Source: Prevotella sp. UBA3208 (lineage in GTDB: Bacteria > Bacteroidota > Bacteroidia > Bacteroidales > Bacteroidaceae). Taken from it: a stretch of 5,243 nt of DNA. Positions within the stretch are counted from its first letter, which is position 1. Each line of letters starts with the position of its first letter. Of the stretch, positions 1 through 5,243 are shown piece after piece. Below the pieces are notes generated by a model. That model did no database searches, was not told the origin of the DNA, and worked only from the letters and a program-made list of their open reading frames with translations. The stretch spans positions 1 through 5,243 of the forward strand of contig DEWO01000063.1 in the NCBI GenBank assembly GCA_002363695.1, written 5' to 3'. Position numbers and translations under genes: made by a program.

Positions 1-431
1 TACTGCGCACCCTGCAAAAGAACGCCAAGCTGACCACCAAGGAGCTGGCCGACGCCGTCCATCTGACCGCCACCCCCGTCTTCGAGCGACAGAAACGACT
101 GGAGCGCATGGGCTACATCCAGAAGTACATTGCCGTGCTCAACCCCGACAAGCTGGACCAGGAACTGCTCGTGTTCTGCAAGGTCAAGCTGAAGCAAATC
201 AACCACGAGATTGCCGATGCCTTCGTGCGCCGCATCCAGCGCATACCTGAGGTCATCGAGTGCTACAACACCTCCGGGCAGTACGACTACCTGCTGAAGG
301 TCCGTGCCTCGGGCATGAAGCAGTATCAGGAGTTTGTACTCAACAAGCTGGGCGACATCGAGAGCCTCGCCTCCCTCGAGAGCACCTTCGTCATGAGCGA
401 GGTCAAGAACATACACGGCATACATATTTGA
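1..431 (+). CDS. Lrp/AsnC-family transcriptional regulator (5' partial)
   Basis: The reading frame is open from position 3 and ends at TGA 429-431, leaving 142 visible residues. Family members are about 150-160 residues, so only some 10-15 N-terminal residues should lie outside the window. Residues about 9-37 form the winged helix-turn-helix: LTTKELADAVHLTATPVFER, then QKRLERMGYI, the usual Lrp recognition helix and wing. Residues about 40-142 are the RAM/AsnC ligand-binding and oligomerisation domain, with the typical G-QYDYLLKV strand and a C-terminal MSEVK-type strand. Members bind DNA as dimers or octamers and respond to amino acids or related small molecules; the effector cannot be read from sequence. 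An internal ATG at 108 is not the start, because the DNA-binding domain lies upstream of it. The downstream gene has its own promoter, so co-transcription is not implied. Confidence 0.93.
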   Translation, partial: LRTLQKNAKLTTKELADAVHLTATPVFERQKRLERMGYIQKYIAVLNPDKLDQELLVFCKVKLKQINHEIADAFVRRIQRIPEVIECYNTSGQYDYLLKVRASGMKQYQEFVLNKLGDIESLASLESTFVMSEVKNIHGIHI

Positions 432-466
432 AATAATTCACCCTTCGCCATCCGTAATTCGTAAAA

Positions 467-563
467 TTTTCGTAACTTTTCCTTCGGAGAACTTACTTCG
501 CACTCGGAAATGAAAAGAAAAGCAAGCTTTCCTTTTGCATTTCACTCGTTTTTTCGTAACTTT
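467..563. repeat. 13-bp direct repeat TTTTCGTAACTTT flanking a palindrome
   Basis: TTTTCGTAACTTT occurs at 467-479 and again, identically, at 551-563, a period of 84 bp. The second copy contains the -7 box of the downstream promoter. The first copy carries TAACTTTT but has no TTTG at the right distance upstream, so it looks like a decoy or a duplicated half-promoter. The copies bracket the palindrome at 507-543. Confidence 0.7.
501..548. repeat. Imperfect 37-bp palindrome with CACTCG flanks
   Basis: The left arm 507-523 (GAAATGAAAAGAAAAGC) is complementary to the right arm 526-543 (GCTTTCCTTTTGCATTTC) apart from one unpaired base and one mismatch, with only AA between the arms. CACTCG occurs as a direct repeat just outside or overlapping each arm (501-506 and 543-548). 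The right arm is followed by a T run (549-554), so in RNA it could act as a terminator for the upstream regulator gene. It also contains the TTTG -33 element of the next promoter. From memory, similar palindrome-plus-TAACTTTG modules recur between genes in Prevotella and Bacteroides genomes; this was not checked here. Confidence 0.7.
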
Positions 564-564
564 G
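534..564 (+). promoter_or_regulatory. Bacteroidota-type promoter of the antiporter gene
   Basis: A TTTG -33 element at 534-537 and TAACTTTG at 557-564 are separated by 19 nt, matching the sigma-ABfr consensus (TTTG, 19-21 nt, TAnnTTTG). The expected transcription start is near 569-571, giving a leader of about 33 nt before the ATG at 604. The -33 element lies in the right arm of the palindrome, so a hairpin or a dimeric regulator there could affect promoter use. Confidence 0.75.
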
Positions 565-603
565 CCCGCAGAAAACTCAAATCGTAAATAAGTAAATACG
601 CTC

Positions 604-1977
604 ATGACGCTCATTATCGTTACCATGCTCATCCTGTCGCTCGTGCTCATTGCCACGGGGCACCTGACGGGAGTCAACAAGGCGGCCATTGCCATGTTCC
701 TCGGCACCGTAGGGTGGGTGGTCTATGTCTGCTGGGGAGCCGACTTCGTGATGGACCGCCACCCGGCCGAATACATGGAGTGGCTGGCAGGCAGAGTGGC
801 CACCAGCGAGACCGTGAAGTACTACATATATAATAATGTGTTCCTCAACTACGTCGGCAGGGCCGCAGCCATCGTCATGTTCCTGCTCGCCACCATGTCC
901 ATCGTCGAACTGCTGAACAACAACGGCTGCTTCGACTTCATCAAGGAGTGGATTCGCACGCGCAACTCCAAGCGCCTCTTGTGGACCATCACCCTGGCCA
1001 CCTTCATACTCTCGGCCAATCTGGACAACCTGACCACCACCATGACCATGCTGGTCGTCATGCACTCGATACTGCAGAACTCCCGCCAGCGTATGTACGT
1101 CGGCTCGGCCGTCGTGCTGGCAGCCAACTGCGGCGGCTGCTTTACCGTCATCGGCGACCCCACGGGGCTCATCCTCTGGGGCGACGGAGCCGTCACCGCC
1201 AGCCACTTCTCGGCATTCCTCGCCCTCCCCGCCGTGCTGGCATGGGTGGTGCCAACCATCCTCATCAACCGCGAGTTGCCCGACCGACTGGACGTCGCCT
1301 GGAGTCCGTCGCCATATCGCGGCGACGATACCCGACTGAACCGCTGGCAGCGCGTCATCATACTCATCGTGGGCATTGGCGGACTGTGGTTCATCCCCAC
1401 GTTCCACAACATCACCAAGCTGGCCCCCTTCCTCGGCGCCCTCTGCGTGCTCAGCGTGCTGTGGGTGGTCAACGAAGCCTTCAACCGCAAGCTCATGGCT
1501 GCCGACCAGATGGCGCAGCGACGCATACCCATGTCGCTACAGTATGGCGCCTTGCAGCAGATGCTCTTCATCATGGGCATCATGCTCGGCATGGGCGTCA
1601 TCACCGAGACCGGCGTATGGAGCGATGTCGCCGACTGGTTCGACACCCATGTCCACGACGTATGGCTGATGGGCATCGTCGCAGGGCTGCTGTCCGGCAT
1701 CGTCGACTCCTTCACCATCGCCATTTCCAACATCTCGCTCTACACCGTCGGTGTGGGCGACGTGGCCGTCAACGGCTCCTACTGGAGCATCATTGCCTAC
1801 GCCACGGCCGTCGGTGGCTGTCTGCTCTCCGTGGGCAGCATCAGCGGCATAGCCCTCATGAAGATGGAGCACGTCCGCCTGGGCTGGTACGTCAAGCACC
1901 TCACCCCCAAGGTGCTGCTGGGCTGGATTCTCGGCTACGTCGTGCTCTGGTGCGAGCTGAACCTGATTACGTTGTAA
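604..1977 (+). CDS. nhaD: NhaD-type Na+/H+ antiporter (ion transporter superfamily)
   Basis: The 457-residue product is a hydrophobic inner-membrane protein with roughly 11-13 predicted spans. Family hallmarks are SANLDNLTTTMTM (residues 137-149), an Asp-Asn discontinuous-helix motif, and AANCGGCFTVIGDPTGLILW (173-192), matching the NhaD pattern AAN-GG---PIGD-TT-MLW. The second half repeat is GIVDSFTIAISNISLY (365-380), followed by GGCLLSVGSISGIALMKME (404-422) and a closing WYVKHLTPKVLLGWILGY segment, as in NhaD and related permeases. NhaD proteins exchange cytoplasmic Na+ or Li+ for protons, helping pH and sodium homeostasis. The length fits the family. The ATG at 604 is chosen because it lies about 33 nt after the predicted transcription start and is followed by a membrane helix; no Shine-Dalgarno is visible. 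The GVNKAAIAM element near the N-terminus also fits. A related anion permease of the same superfamily cannot be fully excluded. Confidence 0.87.
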   Translation: MTLIIVTMLILSLVLIATGHLTGVNKAAIAMFLGTVGWVVYVCWGADFVMDRHPAEYMEWLAGRVATSETVKYYIYNNVFLNYVGRAAAIVMFLLATMSIVELLNNNGCFDFIKEWIRTRNSKRLLWTITLATFILSANLDNLTTTMTMLVVMHSILQNSRQRMYVGSAVVLAANCGGCFTVIGDPTGLILWGDGAVTASHFSAFLALPAVLAWVVPTILINRELPDRLDVAWSPSPYRGDDTRLNRWQRVIILIVGIGGLWFIPTFHNITKLAPFLGALCVLSVLWVVNEAFNRKLMAADQMAQRRIPMSLQYGALQQMLFIMGIMLGMGVITETGVWSDVADWFDTHVHDVWLMGIVAGLLSGIVDSFTIAISNISLYTVGVGDVAVNGSYWSIIAYATAVGGCLLSVGSISGIALMKMEHVRLGWYVKHLTPKVLLGWILGYVVLWCELNLITL

Positions 1978-1998
1978 AGCCCCCCTCGCCATAAAGAC

Positions 1999-2053
1999 AA
2001 AAAGAGAGAGAGAGCCGGCAGCACTCACGTCTGCCAGCCCTCTCTCTCTTTTT
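1999..2053. terminator. Strong, probably bidirectional intrinsic terminator
   Basis: A 14-bp arm AAAAAGAGAGAGAG (1999-2012) pairs perfectly with CTCTCTCTCTTTTT (2040-2053). An inner GGCAG/CTGCC stem (2017-2021 with 2031-2035) lies between them. The A run on one side and T run on the other let it end transcription on both strands. It lies 21 nt after the antiporter stop and 4 nt after the stop of the convergent minus-strand ORF. Confidence 0.88.
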
Positions 2054-2057
2054 CGTT

Positions 2058-2285
2058 TCACCTACTCGTCCGAGTCCGAGCCACCGTCCGGGTCGGGCTG
2101 AACACTAGGTCGTACTGCGCGGCGGCCGCGTGGAAGTCGGCGTAGAACTGGCCCATCTTCTCTCTCATTGCCGCCGCAGAAGCGGCCTGGCACTTCTCGT
2201 CAACATTGTTGCAGAAACTCAGCAGCGTGGCGTTGTCCATCGAATGAATCAATACACTCTGCCATTGTAATGCGTTTGGAAACAT
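2058..2285 (-). CDS. Small hypothetical protein, 75 residues, possibly a gene remnant
   Basis: This ORF converges on the antiporter gene and stops right at the shared terminator. The product starts MFPNALQWQS, has a soluble, mostly helical Ala-rich middle (DEKCQAASAAAMREKMGQFY) and ends in a basic RTVARTRTSR tail. No signal peptide or membrane segment is evident. GC-ending codons dominate, as in the neighbouring genes, which favours real or formerly real coding sequence. I do not recognise the family. The layout (SMDNATLLSFCNNVDEKC near the start, then a YDLVFSPTRT segment) loosely recalls the N-terminal part of longer Bacteroidales proteins such as DUF6261, in which case this is a truncated fragment; that is a guess. 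No good TAnnTTTG promoter is seen upstream on this strand. The region just before the ATG is A/T-rich with TAA triplet repeats. Confidence 0.45.
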   Translation of the reverse strand: MFPNALQWQSVLIHSMDNATLLSFCNNVDEKCQAASAAAMREKMGQFYADFHAAAAQYDLVFSPTRTVARTRTSR

Positions 2286-2326
2286 AATAATAATAGGTTT
2301 AAGTTAATAATGATGTTATTTCTGAT

Positions 2327-2411
2327 TTCCCCGCTACGGGGAAGCCCGCCGGAGGGGGCTTTATCAAACCCCGCACCGCAGACTTTCCGCCTCAGTGCGC
2401 CCCGAGGGGGC
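2327..2411. other. Cluster of G/C-rich hairpins with a duplicated motif
   Basis: Within the gene-free stretch 2286-2545, four potential stems are packed into 85 bp. They are TTCCCCG/CGGGGAA with a 3-nt loop (2327-2343), AAGCCC/GGGCTT (2342-2361, followed by TAT), CGCAC/GTGCG (2372-2399) and GCCCC/GGGGC with a 3-nt loop (2399-2411, followed by TATTTTGCTTT). CCGGAGGGGGCT (2349-2360) recurs as CCCGAGGGGGCT (2401-2412), one mismatch in twelve. Adjacent stems share bases, so they could form alternative structures. The last stem could be a weak plus-strand terminator insulating the next promoter. The rest of the stretch (2286-2326 and 2412-2484) shows only A/T-rich sequence and no gene. Confidence 0.5.
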
Positions 2412-2484
2412 TATTTTGCTTTCGTGAGCCGATGAAATTCGTTTGCCGAGGTTGTAGGGAAAACTTTTAAATTATTCAAAAACA

Positions 2485-2516
2485 TTTGGCAGTAGATGTT
2501 TTTTTTTGTAATTTTG
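2485..2516 (+). promoter_or_regulatory. Bacteroidota-type promoter of the truncated MATE gene
   Basis: TTTG at 2485-2488 and TAATTTTG at 2509-2516 are separated by 20 nt, a near-perfect match to the Bacteroidota consensus. The spacer contains a nine-T run. The transcription start should fall near 2521-2523, giving a leader of about 25 nt to the ATG at 2546. This excludes an upstream ATG at 2486, which lies inside the promoter. Confidence 0.75.
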
Positions 2517-2545
2517 CGCTCAAAGTGCTCGTAATTAATGATAAT

Positions 2546-2851
2546 ATGATGAAGAGAAAACCTACGGTTATCAGTTGTGCTATAAAGAATTTCCTGCTTG
2601 CCATGATGCTGTCGATGCTGGTCGGTCAGTTGAATATCACTACAGACAGCGCCATTGTGAGTAATTTCATATCTACGGATGCCATGGCTGCCGTTAATCT
2701 GTGTATGCCTGTCAACCTTATCGTGTCAGCCCTCACCACGCTGCTTGGTATCGGCGCCACGATCATCGGTGCGCTCGCGTACGCATACTCGAATTCTATC
2801 GTAATCTGTAAGGAGCGATATTATGGCCCGGCTGTCCCGCGACGGCTCTAA
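2546..2851 (+). pseudogene. MATE-family efflux transporter, truncated after about 75 codons
   Basis: The first ~75 residues match the N-terminus of MATE (multidrug and toxic compound extrusion) transporters: basic MMKRKPTVIS, then FLLAMMLSMLVGQLNITTDS (first helix), AIVSNFISTDAMAAVNLCMP, and the second helix LIVSALTTLLGIGATIIGA. Full MATE proteins have about 440-460 residues and 12 helices. Here the similarity ends near position 2771, and the frame continues through about 25 unrelated residues (LAYAYSNSIVICKERYYGPA and onward) to TAA 2849-2851. No later MATE segment is seen in any frame before the ATP synthase promoter, so this is a deletion or replacement and not a simple frameshift. Start at 2546 or 2549 (tandem ATGs); a longer upstream ATG at 2486 overlaps the promoter. 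Transport function is not expected. The promoter is intact, so a two-helix peptide could still be made. Confidence 0.8.
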
Positions 2852-2930
2852 ACTAGAGAATAGACTCGTCGTACTAATAAGACGTCCCGGTACTGCACCG
2901 CGAACCGCAGGGACGGGTAACAGTCTCACA
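2774..2930. other. Unexplained structured, CpG-rich segment of unknown origin
   Basis: This sequence lies between the end of MATE similarity and the ATP synthase promoter region and resembles neither. It contains many CpG steps, the palindrome GCGTACGC (2777-2784) and GAATTC (2791-2796). It also holds the stems TATCG/CGATA (2797-2801 with 2816-2820) and CTCTA/TAGAG with a 3-nt loop (2846-2858). CGTCCC/GGGACG (2883-2888 with 2910-2915) encloses TGC/GCA (2894-2896 with 2907-2909). The last hairpin is followed 15 nt later by a six-T run, so it could be terminator-like. No tRNA, known riboswitch or transposase can be recognised. Confidence 0.4.
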
Positions 2931-2960
2931 TTTTTTGCAAAAAAAACGCGAAATGTTTCG
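2931..2960. promoter_or_regulatory. Palindromic A/T tract and dyad next to the atp promoter
   Basis: TTTTTTGCAAAAAA (2931-2944) is a perfect 14-bp palindrome. CGAAATGTTTCG (2949-2960) is a dyad with 5-bp arms and overlaps the proposed -33 element. The pair could be an operator for a dimeric regulator, an UP-like A/T tract, or part of a terminator for upstream transcription. No regulator can be assigned. Confidence 0.35.
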
Positions 2961-2987
2961 TTTATTGGAATAAATTCGCTATCTTTG
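2956..2987 (+). promoter_or_regulatory. Bacteroidota-type promoter of the ATP synthase operon
   Basis: TATCTTTG at 2980-2987 is an exact TAnnTTTG -7 box. The best -33 element is TTTC at 2956-2959, one base off TTTG, with a 20-nt spacer. Transcription should start near 2992-2995, giving an A-rich leader of about 46-49 nt before the atpD ATG. Confidence 0.7.
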
Positions 2988-3028
2988 CAGTCACTATTGA
3001 CTCAAAACAAACAATAATTTTAAAATAA

Positions 3029-4565
<1,537 letters not shown>

Positions 4566-4567
<2 letters not shown>

Positions 4568-4590
4568 TTGACAATTGATAATTGACAATT
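4566..4590 (+). repeat. AATTGACAATT direct repeat filling the atpD-atpC spacer
   Basis: AATTGACAATT occurs at 4566-4576 and 4580-4590, a 14-bp period, separated by GAT. The first copy overlaps the last two bases of the atpD stop codon and the second ends directly at the atpC ATG. CAATTG is itself palindromic, so weak hairpins are possible. From memory, strings of ATTGACAATT/ATTGATAATT units are common between genes in Prevotella and Bacteroides; this was not verified here. Confidence 0.75.
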
Positions 4591-4839
4591 ATGTTGAAGC
4601 TGAAGATTGTCTCGCCTGAGCGAATAGAGTTTGACGGAGAGGTCGAGAGCGTGCTCGTGCCTGGCTCGCAGGGCCAGTTCGAGATTCTCAAGGACCACGC
4701 TCCCATTATCTCTACCCTCGACAAGGGTGTTGTAGAGTATGGACAGTCCAAGGGACAGAAGGTACAGCTGGAGATTCTGGGCGGCTTCGTCGAGGTACAG
4801 CAGAACGTGGTGTCGCTCTGCGTTGAAGTGAACGAATAG
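4591..4839 (+). CDS. atpC: F1Fo ATP synthase subunit epsilon, short form
   Basis: The 82-residue product MLKLKIVSPERIEFDGEVES and onward is the epsilon subunit of the F1 central stalk, which couples the c-ring and gamma to the catalytic head. Family features seen are the opening L-IVSPER-F-GEV strand, VLVPGSQGQFEILKDHAPII (residues 21-40), and the LEILGGFVEVQQNVVSLCVE sandwich strands. The chain ends after the beta-sandwich. The C-terminal two-helix domain that makes E. coli epsilon about 139 residues and can inhibit hydrolysis is absent, as in other Bacteroidota. The ATG at 4591 is preferred over an in-frame TTG at 4582, which lies in the spacer repeat and would add only three non-family residues. 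It follows atpD by 23 nt and precedes the next gene by 18 nt. Confidence 0.95.
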   Translation: MLKLKIVSPERIEFDGEVESVLVPGSQGQFEILKDHAPIISTLDKGVVEYGQSKGQKVQLEILGGFVEVQQNVVSLCVEVNE

Positions 4840-4857
4840 GTTATATTTAAATTAGGT

Positions 4858-5243
4858 ATGCGAGAGATGGACGGTCTCAATAAGACAACCCGTGAGTACA
4901 TGATCTCGACGTTGTTCTTTACGCTGAGCATGTACATTGGGACGATAACCGTCGGCATGGAAGATTACGGATTGATTTCTGCCGGTTTCCACATCCTCTG
5001 CTCGGCAGCCTATATCGGGGGGTGGCAGGCATTGGCCCGCCGTTCGCCTGAGACACTGCCTAAATACTATCTGGCCGGTTCGGCCTTCCGCTTGATGGCG
5101 GCTGCAGCGGTGCTGCTGGTGTATTGTGTAGTGAAACGGGACAACCCGGAAGCCATTAAATGGTTTTCCATCGTGTTCATCATCTTCTATCTCGTCATGC
5201 TCGTATTCGATGCAATATTCTTTGCTAAAGTAAGTAAAACAAG
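4858..5243 (+). CDS. AtpI-like membrane protein of the atp operon (3' partial)
   Basis: The frame is open from ATG 4858 to the window end, 128 residues without a stop. Four hydrophobic segments are visible, at about residues 17-33, 40-57, 69-92 and 102-124, with an N-terminal hydrophilic stretch and basic residues (ARR, KR) between spans. The closing part, FRLMAAAAVLLVYCVV followed by FIIFYLVMLVFDAIFFAKVSK, resembles the small membrane protein found between atpC and atpB in Bacteroidales ATP synthase operons. That protein occupies the place of AtpI, which in other bacteria helps c-ring assembly or Mg2+ uptake; the role here is inferred from position and topology only. It starts 18 nt after the atpC stop, so co-translation in one operon is likely. 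An in-frame ATG at 4867 is an alternative start. The Fo genes (atpB and so on) are expected just beyond the window. Confidence 0.75.
   Translation, partial: MREMDGLNKTTREYMISTLFFTLSMYIGTITVGMEDYGLISAGFHILCSAAYIGGWQALARRSPETLPKYYLAGSAFRLMAAAAVLLVYCVVKRDNPEAIKWFSIVFIIFYLVMLVFDAIFFAKVSKT

Noticed and set aside
438..707. 89-codon minus-strand ORF over the intergenic palindrome
   Set aside because: It translates the palindrome and promoter repeats (FSAGKVTKKRVK and FSEGKVTK segments) and runs into the antiporter gene. It looks like repeat-derived translation and not a protein.
577..1407. Long minus-strand ORF opposite the antiporter gene, and others at 849-1733 and 1537-2061
   Set aside because: These are shadows of a GC-biased plus-strand gene. 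Their translations are low-complexity, rich in His, Gly, Asp or Met, without family motifs.
948..1994. 348-codon plus-strand ORF in another frame of the antiporter gene
   Set aside because: The translation is an Arg/His/Pro-rich shadow, while the overlapping frame shows clear NhaD motifs.
2486..2545. ATG at 2486 as start of the MATE fragment
   Set aside because: It overlaps the -33/-7 promoter elements, and the added residues do not look like a MATE N-terminus.
2769..2780. GTGCGCTCGCG resembling the GTGYG start of a group II intron
   Set aside because: No domain V-like hairpin, no reverse transcriptase and no resumption of the MATE exon downstream.
2821..2930. Possible tRNA or tmRNA within the structured segment
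   Set aside because: The CTCTA-AAC-TAGAG stem has a 3-nt loop. No cloverleaf, T-loop GGTTCRA or acceptor pairing can be built.
4582..4590. TTG at 4582 as the atpC start
   Set aside because: It lies inside the repeat and adds MTI with no family counterpart. ATG 4591 gives the standard MLKLKIVSPER start.

Overview
The window looks like part of a Bacteroidota chromosome, most likely from a Prevotella-like member of the Bacteroidales. Three things support this. The ATP synthase operon begins atpD-atpC followed by a small membrane protein gene, which is the Bacteroidales order. The promoters fit the Bacteroidota pattern of a TTTG-type -33 element, a 19-20 nt spacer and TAnnTTTG. Start codons mostly lack a Shine-Dalgarno and sit behind A-rich leaders.

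Left part (1-2053): the window opens inside an Lrp/AsnC-family regulator gene whose first codons lie outside. A 172-nt intergenic region follows, holding a large imperfect palindrome merged with a clear Bacteroidota promoter. The promoter drives a 457-residue NhaD-type Na+/H+ antiporter of the ion transporter superfamily. A strong, roughly symmetric terminator hairpin closes that gene.

Middle part (2054-2990): this stretch looks like a scar. It holds a 75-codon minus-strand ORF of unknown function that converges on the same terminator, a G/C-rich hairpin cluster with a duplicated motif (2327-2411), and an intact promoter in front of a MATE-family transporter gene. Only about the first 75 codons of that transporter remain. 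They run into about 155 bp of unrelated, CpG-rich, structured sequence that ends at the ATP synthase promoter. This segment is the least explained part of the window. It may be a rearrangement or insertion scar, an RNA element, or an assembly junction.

Right part (2931-5243): palindromic A/T-rich sequence and a good promoter precede atpD (F1 beta, with Bacteroidota-type insertions). Next come atpC (a minimal epsilon with only the beta-sandwich domain) and a multi-spanning membrane protein gene in the AtpI-like position, which runs off the window. The atpD-atpC spacer is made of an AATTGACAATT direct repeat. The antiporter and the ATP synthase both deal with transmembrane ion gradients, but they are separate transcription units and nothing here shows that they are co-regulated.
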